This document shows, piece by piece, positions 35,014 to 43,541 of a stretch of 57,373 bases of DNA; positions within the stretch are counted from its first letter, which is position 1, and the number at the start of each line of letters is the position of its first letter. Source of the DNA: Lachnospiraceae bacterium UBA7143 (lineage in GTDB: Bacteria; Bacillota; Clostridia; Lachnospirales; Lachnospiraceae); assembly GCA_002491905.1 (NCBI GenBank), contig DKWV01000032.1:1283-58655 (forward strand), read 5' to 3'. The notes under the pieces are model-generated. The model was not told the origin of the DNA, ran no database searches, and saw only the letters and a program-made list of their open reading frames with translations. The position numbers and the translations under genes were made by a program.

Positions 35014-35184
35014 TTAAAATGCATCCATATCCTCCTGAGATGCCAGAGTGCTGTAAGCCTCCCTATTCTCATCATTATTCATTTCCGTATACATGTCATT
35101 GACTGTTCCAATGGTCAGCAGCTCCAGCTCACTGATATGAATACCAAGCTGCACACATCTCAGGAGCAATAGCGGCGTTGTCAT
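35014..35184 (-). CDS. Tail assembly chaperone, frameshift-encoded part (gpGT type)
   Basis: A 56-codon frame beginning MTTPLLLLRCVQLGIHISEL and ending QEDMDAF. Its ATG overlaps the upstream gpG stop as ATGA, and it lies in the -1 frame relative to gpG. The frame is open back to the A8C run near the gpG end, so it is most likely translated as a gpG-T fusion (about 182 residues) by -1 frameshifting rather than alone. Equivalent T domains help load the tape measure during tail assembly. Confidence 0.8.
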   Translation of the reverse strand: MTTPLLLLRCVQLGIHISELELLTIGTVNDMYTEMNNDENREAYSTLASQEDMDAF

Positions 35185-35561
35185 TTCCCGGTCAGTCGCT
35201 CGAAGTTTTTTTTACTCTCCACCTGCGTCTGCACATTCAGCCCCCATAATTCGATAATCTCCGGAAGCACCTGATAAATGGAAAACGTCCCAAACTGATC
35301 CAGCCACTCATCCGGCGTGTCCGGAACACCCTTCGAATCCGCATGTTTCGCCATGATGTAGCTGATATCCTCAAACAATTCCAAAGAGAAGGAATCCAGC
35401 GTGGAACTTTCCGGATCTTCCTGATCGACACTCTTCTGCAGGTCATGCAGGTCTTTATAGATATCCCTGTGAAACCTGTTCCTGTAAATCCTCGGAACTG
35501 CAGCGGAAGCCCTGAAAGTCACATCCCTGCCGTCAATATTCACTGTCTTTGTAAGCGCCAT
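35181..35561 (-). CDS. Tail assembly chaperone gpG
   Basis: 126 residues from the ATG at 35561, preceded by GGAGGGAATAAAC. Typical small tail-chaperone protein: MALTKTVNIDGRDVTFRASA at the N-terminus and a helical body with FEDISYIMAKHADSKG. Lies between the major tail protein and the T frame, the standard siphovirus order. The reading frame ends with an A8C slippery run and a stop 20 bases later. Confidence 0.82.
   Translation of the reverse strand: MALTKTVNIDGRDVTFRASAAVPRIYRNRFHRDIYKDLHDLQKSVDQEDPESSTLDSFSLELFEDISYIMAKHADSKGVPDTPDEWLDQFGTFSIYQVLPEIIELWGLNVQTQVESKKNFERLTGK
35205..35213 (-). other. Slippery sequence for -1 ribosomal frameshift
   Basis: Minus strand AAAAAAAAC, in the gpG frame read AAA AAA AAC. 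A -1 slip enters a frame with no stop that continues into the gpGT reading frame. Position 25 bases before the gpG stop fits the known conserved frameshift in tail chaperone genes. Confidence 0.8.
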
Positions 35562-35615
35562 GTTTATTCCCTCCAATCACGATTCAGGGCAGAACCGAAG
35601 CCCTGCCCTATTGTC

Positions 35616-36212
35616 TTAACCCTGTCCCTGACCGCTCCCTTCCGGCGCCGGAGACTGATATACGCGCTTATACCAGTCGTTGTAGACGGTATCATCCGTA
35701 TTTGCCCCGGTCTTCACCTTCACAAGGCCGCCCGGAAGCGGCGTCGCCGTGATCTCCAAAGATTCCGTCTGTACTTCCTTGGAATCCTCGTTCGTCTTGC
35801 CCTCGATCGTAGGCCTTGCAGCGGTACAGTAATACATACAGTGCCTGATCTTTTTCTTATCCCCAGAAAATTCAAAGAGCAGGGCAAAGTGCTCCGGCTC
35901 CACCGTAGAATCTTCTACTAGGACACCGTTGGAATCCTCTGTTTCCTTAAGGATATCCTTACGGAAGCTGTCCGGGATCAACGCAATCTCCAAATCCCCG
36001 GAATAGCCGTTATTGGCCACCGTGGTATAATACACCATATCGTCCGCGTAAAATGGCTCCGTATCACCCTCCGGATCCAGCGATAGGTTCACTGCGCCGG
36101 GAATCGCCACAGGCGTCCCGAAAGTCACTTCATTTGTATCCGGATCAAGAGTTGCCTTCGCATAATGGCAGTTCTTCAATCCGAATTTCACTTTGTTATT
36201 CGTACCTGACAT
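35616..36212 (-). CDS. Major tail protein (phi13-like)
   Basis: 198 residues from the ATG at 36212, preceded by AGAGAGGTTGATT. N-terminal KFGLKNCHYAKATLD and the pattern NNGYSGDLEIALIPDSFRKDIL match the phi13-type major tail protein family that forms the tail tube. The C-terminus is Gly/Gln-rich and probably disordered. Upstream of the tail chaperones as usual. Confidence 0.88.
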   Translation of the reverse strand: MSGTNNKVKFGLKNCHYAKATLDPDTNEVTFGTPVAIPGAVNLSLDPEGDTEPFYADDMVYYTTVANNGYSGDLEIALIPDSFRKDILKETEDSNGVLVEDSTVEPEHFALLFEFSGDKKKIRHCMYYCTAARPTIEGKTNEDSKEVQTESLEITATPLPGGLVKVKTGANTDDTVYNDWYKRVYQSPAPEGSGQGQG

Positions 36213-36230
36213 AATCAACCTCTCTTTCCG

Positions 36231-36548
36231 TTATACCGTCATCTGGTACAGTACTTCATATATTTTTTCAGATTCAATCCATACCTCCGATTTATTCCAG
36301 AAAAGCTCATGGGAATTGAGAACTTCTTCCACACGGTCTTCCAGTTTCGGATCCTTTTCATCGGTATATAGTTCAATACTCAGTCTGGAAAACTCCATGT
36401 AAACCACGTTATCCGCGGCAAAGTTCTCCGAACCCGGAAACAAAAAGCAGATGAACGGCGGATCAGGCGCTTCCCCTTCCGCAAAATGGTCATACGCAAA
36501 AGGGATGTCCAGTTCCGCCAGCATCTGCATCACTTCTTCATGCGTCAT
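36231..36548 (-). CDS. Phage tail completion / minor tail protein
   Basis: 105 residues from the ATG at 36548, two bases beyond the stop of the gp10-like gene. Contains LAELDIPFAYDHFAEGEAPDPPF near the start, split here by no domain border. Fits the size and place of the tail terminator (gpU-like) protein between gp10-like and the major tail protein. The open frame extends upstream but overlaps the neighbouring gene, so the short start is preferred. Function by position. Confidence 0.65.
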   Translation of the reverse strand: MTHEEVMQMLAELDIPFAYDHFAEGEAPDPPFICFLFPGSENFAADNVVYMEFSRLSIELYTDEKDPKLEDRVEEVLNSHELFWNKSEVWIESEKIYEVLYQMTV

Positions 36549-36550
36549 AT

Positions 36551-36934
36551 CTAACCGCCCTTCCGTAAATCCCTTTCGATATCCCTTGTCAGCTGCTCGA
36601 TTCCTGCCTGCTCCGCCGGCGCAATATGCGGGAAAGCCCTTGTCCTTCCGCCGCCCCTCTTCGCATGTCCAAACTCCAAAAGATGCGTCAGCTGGTACCG
36701 CCTGGAATGCACCTCGACCTGGATGGAATCGGACGTTTCCCTGGTCTTCTTCACCGCCCAGCTTTTGGAATACTTCCCGGTCTTCTTCGGAGCCGTACAT
36801 TCAATCTGCTTTTTCACGGTATCGCCCGCTTTTCTAACATCCTTCTTCAGGTCATCCGTTGCAAGCCTGGCATACTCTTCCATGCCCTTCATTACGGCAT
36901 CCGCCAGCTGGTCAATCTTTATCGTCTGACTCAT
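36551..36934 (-). CDS. HK97 gp10-like tail/neck protein
   Basis: 127 residues. The HK97-gp10 family pattern is visible: an N-terminal helix, then TGKYSKSWAVKKTRE and HLLEFGHAKRGGGRT near residue 85, then PHIAPAEQAG. Acts in the head-tail connection. Overlaps the upstream gene by four bases (ATGA), so it is translationally coupled. Confidence 0.88.
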   Translation of the reverse strand: MSQTIKIDQLADAVMKGMEEYARLATDDLKKDVRKAGDTVKKQIECTAPKKTGKYSKSWAVKKTRETSDSIQVEVHSRRYQLTHLLEFGHAKRGGGRTRAFPHIAPAEQAGIEQLTRDIERDLRKGG

Positions 36935-37272
36935 CGCCGCTCCTTCCTGCAGGTGAACTTCAGCGACTTCTTCCTGAAATTCATATGATCGATATTTACG
37001 ATGTTATAAATCCCACCCATGAACATCACCCTGTAATGCGTGGAATCAATCGCGGCAGCCCTCCGGCAGTACCGGACAGAAACTGTCATGGAAAAATCCT
37101 CCACCGTAGTCCCGACAGCCTGCCCTTCTTTGGAACCTGCCATCCCCTCGCCGCCGATCGTGGCAAAGCAGGTATAATAATCCGTCCAGGCGTTCTTATG
37201 ATTGCCATACTTGTCGGTCACGGCCTCATTCTTCTGGAACGTCACTTTCGACCTCAAAGCCGCCGTATCCAT
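36931..37272 (-). CDS. Phage head closure protein (head-tail adaptor)
   Basis: 113 residues with the SPP1 gp16 / head-closure pattern: LRSKVTFQKNEAVTDKYGN at the N-terminus and HYRVMFMGGIYNIVNIDHM near the C-terminus. Part of the neck that seals packaged DNA. Sits between the connector and gp10-like genes, sharing one base with the upstream stop. Confidence 0.85.
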   Translation of the reverse strand: MDTAALRSKVTFQKNEAVTDKYGNHKNAWTDYYTCFATIGGEGMAGSKEGQAVGTTVEDFSMTVSVRYCRRAAAIDSTHYRVMFMGGIYNIVNIDHMNFRKKSLKFTCRKERR

Positions 37273-37547
37273 CAGAACCCCTCCTTCCGGCTCGCGAACA
37301 GCAGGGCCCTCAGCGTCAGGTCCATCGCATGGTGGTCAGCCTCTTCTCTGTGCTCATACAGATAAGCCACCGTGAACATCACTGCGATCTTCCCGTTCGG
37401 GCAATTCTCCAGGTCAGACATTTCATCCGTCCGCAGGATGTCCATGCACTGCTTCTCGCCTGCCGCTATGAAATTTTTCAGCAGCGGATCATCATCATCA
37501 AAATCAACCCGCAGATAATTCTTCATCTCTTCCACAGTCACGATCAT
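37272..37547 (-). CDS. Head-tail connector protein (gp6-like)
   Basis: 91 residues from the ATG at 37547, preceded by GGGGTGG. Starts MIVTVEEMKNYLRVDFDDDD and continues with helices including IAAGEKQCMDIL, the typical phage gp6-like/DNA-packaging connector pattern. Assembles on the portal. Lies directly after the capsid gene as usual. Confidence 0.85.
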   Translation of the reverse strand: MIVTVEEMKNYLRVDFDDDDPLLKNFIAAGEKQCMDILRTDEMSDLENCPNGKIAVMFTVAYLYEHREEADHHAMDLTLRALLFASRKEGF

Positions 37548-37613
37548 CCGGCACCACCCCACATAAGGCGGCAGCACACATCAATACACTGCCGCCAAAA
37601 TCATTTCCTGCCC

Positions 37614-38807
37614 TTACGAACCGGACCCGGCTTTCATCTTCAGGAGCTGGATGCCCTCCGGAAGGATTACCTTGCCGTCCACACGCTCCGTCGCAACAAA
37701 GCCGACCTGCCCGTTGGCGCTGTAAAGCTCGTTCAGCCTCTGGACCGTCCTGCCGGACCGGTCAGCGATCCAGTAATTCTTGAAATCGCCGAACGCCGCC
37801 GTGAGCGCGCCCGCCGCCACGGCAGGCACATAAGGGGAAGTAAACAGCTCATACCCAAGCAGCCTGTCCGGCTCGCCCGCCTGGATGGAAGGCTGCCACA
37901 GATACGCCCCGTTGTTGTCCTTCAGCTTGCGGATCATGGACACCGTCGCATCGTTCATAAGGAACTTCGCATTCCTGCGGTAAGGGCTCTTCAGCGCATA
38001 CACAAGGCTGATGATCTCATCCGCCGTGATCGCATTGGCAGCCGCAGCAGTAACGCCAACGGTACCGCCGTTCGCGGTAAAGATGCCCGTAGGCTGCCCG
38101 GAACCGGTACCCACACAGAAGGCCTGCTCTTCCGCGATACCGAAAGCCCTTGCAAATTCAGCCGCGATATAGCTTTCCAGATCGAACATCGAATCCTGCA
38201 GGAGCTCGATGGAAACCTTCACAAGGTCAGTCAGCTTATACGCATCGATGGTCTTCTGCTCGAAAGTAGGGTCGCTCTCGGTATACGCCCCGTTCTCCGC
38301 CGTCCACTGCGCGGCGGAATGGGTGGCCGCAACCGGGATCTTCCTCTCCGCGCTCGTGGTGATCACCTTCGCAAGCCCTCTCACCACGTTCGCCTCATCC
38401 AGACCCGTCACAATCTGACGCTCAAACTCTTCCGGCACGAGATAGCCGCCGTCCGCCTGCACGCCTTCGGAAAGCACGTTGTGCACAGGCCTCTTCCCGC
38501 GCAGATGAGCCCCGAAGTCTTCCCTGTAGGCATTGGAAGCACGCCCAGTCTTCCCATCCTCACCCTGCTTCGCAGGCCTGCCGGTAAGAGGCGCATTCAC
38601 GGGCTTGCTGAACTCAGCCTCCCTTGCCTCCGCCCTCTGCTGGCGGTCGATCGCCGCAGTCAGATCCTCGATCTCCTTCTCCATACGGTCATAAGTAGCC
38701 GCATCCTCGGCGCTCAAAACGCCGTTTTCCTTTTCGTGGGTATCCACAAAACTCTTCGCGGCCTCCCACACCTTCGCCCTCTTCTCAATCAAATCCTTAA
38801 CAGTCAT
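37614..38807 (-). CDS. Major capsid protein, HK97 fold
   Basis: 397 residues. An N-terminal coiled-coil scaffold (about 1-110, KEIEDLTAAIDRQQRA) precedes the capsid domain. The latter contains GGYLVPEEFERQIV near residue 120 and the family landmarks PVAATHSAAQWTAENG and YWIADRSGRTVQRL. The coiled-coil delta domain is probably removed by the neighbouring ClpP-like protease. No separate scaffold gene is present. Confidence 0.95.
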   Translation of the reverse strand: MTVKDLIEKRAKVWEAAKSFVDTHEKENGVLSAEDAATYDRMEKEIEDLTAAIDRQQRAEAREAEFSKPVNAPLTGRPAKQGEDGKTGRASNAYREDFGAHLRGKRPVHNVLSEGVQADGGYLVPEEFERQIVTGLDEANVVRGLAKVITTSAERKIPVAATHSAAQWTAENGAYTESDPTFEQKTIDAYKLTDLVKVSIELLQDSMFDLESYIAAEFARAFGIAEEQAFCVGTGSGQPTGIFTANGGTVGVTAAAANAITADEIISLVYALKSPYRRNAKFLMNDATVSMIRKLKDNNGAYLWQPSIQAGEPDRLLGYELFTSPYVPAVAAGALTAAFGDFKNYWIADRSGRTVQRLNELYSANGQVGFVATERVDGKVILPEGIQLLKMKAGSGS

Positions 38808-38820
38808 CGCTTTATCCTCC

Positions 38821-39720
38821 TTAGATAAACCTCTTGATAAAATTTAAGCGCTCCCTGATTTCTTCAGCGGAACGCCCGTTACCAGCTATATTTTCAGTTT
38901 CCGTTGCACCGGCGCAGCCTTCCGCCGCGCCTTCTTTTGGCGGCTCCGCCCTTCCCTTTCCGGCATCATTGGCAAAACCTTCTCTTGCCATAGCGGCTTT
39001 TCCATCCCCACAGACTGCCACAGCCTCTCCGGAAGCCCCGGCCGGTATCCTGCACTTCGCCGCGATCTTACTCATCAGCGAATTCGTCACCGCCGCCCTG
39101 GAATAGAGCATCGACACCTCCGGCGCTTCAAGGTCTTCCGCTTCCTCAGCCTCCCGTCTCTGCAGGACGCCATCCGCAAAACCAAGCTCCACCGCCTTAT
39201 TGGCATCCATCCAGGTCTCCGCATCCATAAGATGGGAAATCCTCGTCCTGCTCATTCCCGTCTTGATCTCATAGGCATTCATGATGGAATCCTTCACGGC
39301 ATCCAGCATCCCAATCGCCCTGGTCATCTCCGCCGTATCGCCAAAAGCGATCGTCGCCGGATTATGGATCATCATCATGCTCACCGGGCTCATAAGCACC
39401 TTCGTCCCCGCCATAGCGATCACGCTTGCCGCCGACGCCGCGATGCCGTCAACCTTCACCGTGACATCGCCCTTGTAGTCAATCAGCATGTTATAGATCT
39501 GGGCCGCCGCCACGCAGTCACCGCCCGGGCTGTTGATCCAGACCGTGATATCCCCCTGGCCGGCTTCCAGTTCTTCCCTGAAAAGCTCCGGCGTGACCTC
39601 ATCGTCAAACCAGCTCTCTTCCGCTATGATCCCATTCAGGAAAAGCACCCGCTCAGCTGCCTCTCCGCCTGCGGCCTGGTCCCTGATCTTCCTGCTCTTC
39701 CAGTTCCAAAACTTCTTCAT
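38821..39720 (-). CDS. ClpP-like head maturation protease
   Basis: 299 residues. ClpP-type serine protease domain (about 25-200) with the nucleophile S96 in GIAAS, histidine H119 in MMIHNP, and INSPGGD near residue 62. The C-terminal part (about 215-299) is Ala/Gly/Glu-rich and probably flexible. It trims capsid and scaffold segments during head maturation. Overlaps the portal gene by four bases (ATGA). Confidence 0.93.
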   Translation of the reverse strand: MKKFWNWKSRKIRDQAAGGEAAERVLFLNGIIAEESWFDDEVTPELFREELEAGQGDITVWINSPGGDCVAAAQIYNMLIDYKGDVTVKVDGIAASAASVIAMAGTKVLMSPVSMMMIHNPATIAFGDTAEMTRAIGMLDAVKDSIMNAYEIKTGMSRTRISHLMDAETWMDANKAVELGFADGVLQRREAEEAEDLEAPEVSMLYSRAAVTNSLMSKIAAKCRIPAGASGEAVAVCGDGKAAMAREGFANDAGKGRAEPPKEGAAEGCAGATETENIAGNGRSAEEIRERLNFIKRFI

Positions 39721-41123
39721 CCGCTTCCTCCATTTCCTTCAGCCCTCCTGTCCGTCAGCTGAATATCACTCTTATCATTTCTTCCGGGCAGACTCCCCGG
39801 CCGCCTCTTCTCCCGGCATCCGTCTTCCGGCCCCGGCTCACCCCCGGCACTTTCCGATTCCCCGGAACCGCCGCCGTCCGCCGCAAATATCCCGGCATCC
39901 TCCAGCTTCGTCATATTCCCATTGACCAGATACAGGTCGCCGCCCTGCTCCGCCGGTATCCTGTCCAGGTTCTCCAGTTCCCGGATATCATTTGCGGACA
40001 TCCAGCCGTTCTGCCTTGCCGTGGCATAGCCGTTCATCCTGCTCTGGTAGTCGCCCCTGAGCAGCCCGTCCACATTGAATTTGAAGAAATACCTCTTCTT
40101 CTCGTCCGGCGTAAGCAGGGCCCTCTCCATCGCCTGCTCCCACCGGCCCACCCAGGGATCCAGCGTGTACTTCACAAACTCCAGCGACTGCTGCTCAATG
40201 TTATTGAAGCTCGACTTCTCCAAATCCCCGATCATGTGCGGCGGCACCCGGAAGATCCTTGCGATCTCGTCAATCTGGAACTTCCTTGTCTCCAAAAACT
40301 GCGCCTGCTCCGGGCTGATGCTGATTGGCGTATACTTCATGCCCTCTTCCAGAACCGCAACCTTATTCGCATTCCCGGAACCGCCGAAAGTATTCTGCCA
40401 GCTCTCCCTCACCCTTGACGGATCCTTGATCGTCCCCGGATGCTCCAGTACCCCAGAAGGCGCCGCGCCGTTCGCAAAGAACTTAGACCCATACTCTTCC
40501 GTAGCAATCGCAAGCCCTATGGCATTCTTCGCCATCGCGATAGGCGAATATCCCACAAGCCCGTCAAACCCAAGCCCCGGGATATGAAGCACGTCGTGCG
40601 GCTGAAGCCTTACCGTCCTTCCAACCTTGTCCGTGCCCTTCCTGCCGTCCACATCGTCTGAATCATAGACCGTATATTCGTAATAAAGCCTCCCCTGCCC
40701 ATCACGGTCCACCTTCATCCGATCCGGCATCAGCGGATACAGAGCCACGACCTCCCCCTTGCCATTCCTGATGATCTGGCTGTACGCATTCCCCCACAAA
40801 AGCAGATGCGTCATCAGCGTCTCCCGGAAAATGAAGGAAGTCATCTCCGGATTCGGCTCATCATGGAGCAGAAAATAAAGCGGGTGTTCCACCGCCTTTT
40901 CCTTGCCTCCATCATCGGTATATTTATAAAACTGCAGCGGCAGGCTCGCCACCGCCTCCGACAGGATCCTCACGCAGCAGTATACCGCCGTCATCTGCAT
41001 CGCGGACCGCTCCGTCACATACTTCCCGCTCGCGCTCGACCCCAGAAAGAAGCCGTAACTGCTCCCCGCCGTCCTGTCCACCGGCTTATCCCTGCTCCTG
41101 AATATTCCGCTCAAAAATCCCAT
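39717..41123 (-). CDS. Phage portal protein (HK97 family)
   Basis: 468 residues, full length. Typical features are the N-terminal MGFLSGIFRSRDKPVDR, YCCVRILSEAVASLPLQFY near residue 50, IGDLEKSSFNNIEQQSLEFV near 280, and a Gly/Ser-rich C-terminal tail. Forms the dodecameric ring for DNA entry at one capsid vertex. The gene lies right after the nucleotidyltransferase-like moron, which separates it from terminase. Confidence 0.95.
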   Translation of the reverse strand: MGFLSGIFRSRDKPVDRTAGSSYGFFLGSSASGKYVTERSAMQMTAVYCCVRILSEAVASLPLQFYKYTDDGGKEKAVEHPLYFLLHDEPNPEMTSFIFRETLMTHLLLWGNAYSQIIRNGKGEVVALYPLMPDRMKVDRDGQGRLYYEYTVYDSDDVDGRKGTDKVGRTVRLQPHDVLHIPGLGFDGLVGYSPIAMAKNAIGLAIATEEYGSKFFANGAAPSGVLEHPGTIKDPSRVRESWQNTFGGSGNANKVAVLEEGMKYTPISISPEQAQFLETRKFQIDEIARIFRVPPHMIGDLEKSSFNNIEQQSLEFVKYTLDPWVGRWEQAMERALLTPDEKKRYFFKFNVDGLLRGDYQSRMNGYATARQNGWMSANDIRELENLDRIPAEQGGDLYLVNGNMTKLEDAGIFAADGGGSGESESAGGEPGPEDGCREKRRPGSLPGRNDKSDIQLTDRRAEGNGGSG

Positions 41124-41170
41124 GCCCGTCTCCTTTTTTCAAAAAATCTTTGGCCTGCAGCATATTTTAA

Positions 41171-41199
41171 TTGACCTTCATCACTTTCAGGTTTATACT
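41171..41199 (+). promoter_or_regulatory. Promoter of the nucleotidyltransferase moron
   Basis: TTGACC (41171-41176), 17-base spacer, TATACT (41194-41199). Near-consensus. The short leader has CTGG-AAAAT-CCAG (41208-41220) before the AAGGAGG site of the gene. Confidence 0.75.
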
Positions 41200-41252
41200 T
41201 TAATGATCTGGAAAATCCAGTTGGGCGGCCTGGGACATAAGGAGGATTTTCT

Positions 41253-41897
41253 ATGTATCATTTTCAGTACGTTCCCAAAAAGCAATGGGCGCCATTCCGT
41301 GATGAAATCATCGAACTGCTTCACGTTGTCCAGGATGATCTGCGTGAGAAATTCACATTCCAATACCAGCTCGTTGGCAGTGCATCCCGTAACATGGTCA
41401 CCATGGATCCTGCAGCAAACACCGGTTTCGATTTTGATTTCAACATCATAATCAACAATCCTGAACTATTTCCGCCAAAGCAGTTCAAGGAAATGCTTAT
41501 CAGGCGGATCAACAAACTTTCTTCAAAATATGGATACGATCCTGCGGAGGACAGCACCCGCGTTATCACAATCAAAGTGAAAGACCGAAAAAACGCCAAG
41601 ATTCTGCATAGCGTTGATTTTGCAGTCGTTTATAACGGCACTGACGACGAAGGTTACGCCTGTCAAATGTATATCCACAATGACAAACCCACCGGCAGAT
41701 ATCTATGGGAAGAGCAGCCATCCGGCTACTATGAGCTCCCTGACAAAATTGATTTCTGCAAGGAAAACGATCTTTGGAACAGTGAAGTAAAACCACTTTA
41801 CCTGCAAAACAAAAATAACAACCGGGATCCCCGCAAAAAATCAAGAATCATCTTTTCACAAACCCTGAATACCGTCTGCCAGCGCAATGGATACTAA
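41253..41897 (+). CDS. Nucleotidyltransferase-fold protein (phage moron)
   Basis: 214 residues on the strand opposite the late operon. It has the polymerase-beta superfamily pattern: GSASRNM near residue 42, then FDFDFNI near 60 with the DxD pair, and a third acidic position in HSVDFAVVY near 130. The rest is mixed helix/strand with a conserved-looking GYYELPDKIDFCKENDLW. Substrate unknown; it could modify nucleotides, tRNA or proteins. AAGGAGGATTTTCT precedes the ATG. Own promoter and terminator make it a moron between portal and terminase; a lysogenic-conversion or anti-phage role is inferred. Confidence 0.75.
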   Translation: MYHFQYVPKKQWAPFRDEIIELLHVVQDDLREKFTFQYQLVGSASRNMVTMDPAANTGFDFDFNIIINNPELFPPKQFKEMLIRRINKLSSKYGYDPAEDSTRVITIKVKDRKNAKILHSVDFAVVYNGTDDEGYACQMYIHNDKPTGRYLWEEQPSGYYELPDKIDFCKENDLWNSEVKPLYLQNKNNNRDPRKKSRIIFSQTLNTVCQRNGY

Positions 41898-41903
41898 GCT
41901 AAA

Positions 41904-41926
41904 GGCCGCATCATGCGGTCTTTTTT
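41904..41926 (+). terminator. Terminator of the nucleotidyltransferase moron
   Basis: GGCCGCA-TCA-TGCGGTC (41904-41920, one G-U) followed by six T. Seven bases after the stop codon. Confidence 0.85.
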
Positions 41927-41927
41927 A

Positions 41928-43541
41928 TTAAAAAACAAGCAGCCCTCGGCTGTCATAGACCGACTCTTCTTTTTCGTTCCCGCACCTGACCGCCCTGTCA
42001 AGCGCCATAATCATCGCAATCGCCCCGTCAATCTTCTCCGTGGACTTCGCCTTATCCGCCTTGATGTTCCCCGCCGGATCCGTCCGAATAAAAATGTTAT
42101 CCATGTTCCACCGAAGGACCGGATGGCCGCCGTGGGCTATCCTCTGCTCCAGCACCAGCCTCATCAATTCCTTAGTCGGAGGCGACATCGACGCAAAGCC
42201 CTGTCCGAACGGCACCACCGTGAACCCCATGCCTTCCAGATCCTGCGACAGCTGGGTTGCTCCCCACCTGTCATACGCAATCTCTTTGATGTAGAACTTC
42301 TCCCCAAGCCTCTCAATATACTTCTCAATATACCCGTAATGGACAACATTCCCTTCCGTCGTTTCCAGAAAACCTTTCCGCTCCCAGACATCATAAGGAA
42401 CATGATCCCTCTTCACCCTTAGATCCAGCGTTTCCTCCGGAACCCAGAAATAAGGAAGAACAATGTACTTGTCATCCTCATCCACCGGCGGAAATACCAG
42501 GGAAAACGCTGTCAGGTCGGTCGTACTGGATAAGTCCAGACCACCATAACAGACACGCCCTTCCAGCTCATCTTCATCGACCGGAAATGCGCAGGCATCC
42601 CATTTCTCCATCGGCATCCACCTGACCGCCTGCTTCACCCACTGGTTCAGCCTCAACTGACGGAAAGAATTTTCTTCACCCGGATTCTGCTTCGCTGACT
42701 CACAGGCTGCCTTCACCTTGTCTATACCCACCGTAATATCCAATGAAGGGTTCGCCTTCTTCCAGACCTTCGGATCCATCCAGTCATCGGATTCATCCGC
42801 ACCATAGATCACGGGATAAAATGTCGGATCGATCTTCCGTCCTTCCAGAATGTCCTTCGCCTTCTGGTGTGTTTCATAACAGATGCTGTTGGTATCCGTT
42901 CCCGCAGTCGTGATCAAAAAATATAACGGCTGCATCCTGGCATCCCCGGACCCCTTCGTCATTACATCAAAGAGTTTCCGGTTCGGCTGGGTATGCAGCT
43001 CATCGAACACAACCCCGTGGATATTGAATCCGTGCTTGCTATAAGCCTCCGCCGACAGCACCTGATAAAAGCTGTTCGTCGGCTGATAAATGATCCGTTT
43101 CTGGGAAGCCAGGATCTTCACCCTCTTATTCAGAGCCGGGCACATCCTGACCATATCCGCCGCCACCTCAAACACGATGGAAGCCTGCTGCCGGTCAGCC
43201 GCACAGCCATAAACCTCAGCCCGCTCTTCCCCGTCGCCACAGCATAAAAGCAGAGCCACCGCCGCAGCCAGTTCACTCTTGCCTTGTTTCTTCGGGATCT
43301 CTATATACGCCGTATTGAACTGCCGGTATCCATTCGGTTTCATCGTACCGAATACATCCCTGATGATCTGTTCCTGCCAGTCGATCAGTTCAAACGGCTT
43401 TCCCGCCCAGGTTCCTTTCGTGTGACACAGACATTCGATAAAGCTGACCGCAAAATCCGCAGCATCCTTGTCATAGACAGAATCCTTCGCTTTAAACTTT
43501 GTCGGCCTATATTTCTTAAGCTTCCGCATCTTCATCCGCAT
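41928..43541 (-). CDS. terL: Terminase large subunit
   Basis: About 537 residues. ATPase domain with ELIDWQEQIIRDVFG near residue 50 and KKQGKSELAAAVALL (Walker A region) near 85, then FDELHTQPNRKLFDVM (Walker B). The nuclease domain has YGGLDLSSTTDLTAF near 335 with metal-binding acidic residues, and a late DGAIAMIMALDRA. It cuts and pumps DNA into the prohead. Start ATG at 43541 lies inside the end of the methyltransferase gene (AAGGGA upstream); a GTG one codon earlier is possible. Confidence 0.95.
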   Translation of the reverse strand: MRMKMRKLKKYRPTKFKAKDSVYDKDAADFAVSFIECLCHTKGTWAGKPFELIDWQEQIIRDVFGTMKPNGYRQFNTAYIEIPKKQGKSELAAAVALLLCCGDGEERAEVYGCAADRQQASIVFEVAADMVRMCPALNKRVKILASQKRIIYQPTNSFYQVLSAEAYSKHGFNIHGVVFDELHTQPNRKLFDVMTKGSGDARMQPLYFLITTAGTDTNSICYETHQKAKDILEGRKIDPTFYPVIYGADESDDWMDPKVWKKANPSLDITVGIDKVKAACESAKQNPGEENSFRQLRLNQWVKQAVRWMPMEKWDACAFPVDEDELEGRVCYGGLDLSSTTDLTAFSLVFPPVDEDDKYIVLPYFWVPEETLDLRVKRDHVPYDVWERKGFLETTEGNVVHYGYIEKYIERLGEKFYIKEIAYDRWGATQLSQDLEGMGFTVVPFGQGFASMSPPTKELMRLVLEQRIAHGGHPVLRWNMDNIFIRTDPAGNIKADKAKSTEKIDGAIAMIMALDRAVRCGNEKEESVYDSRGLLVF

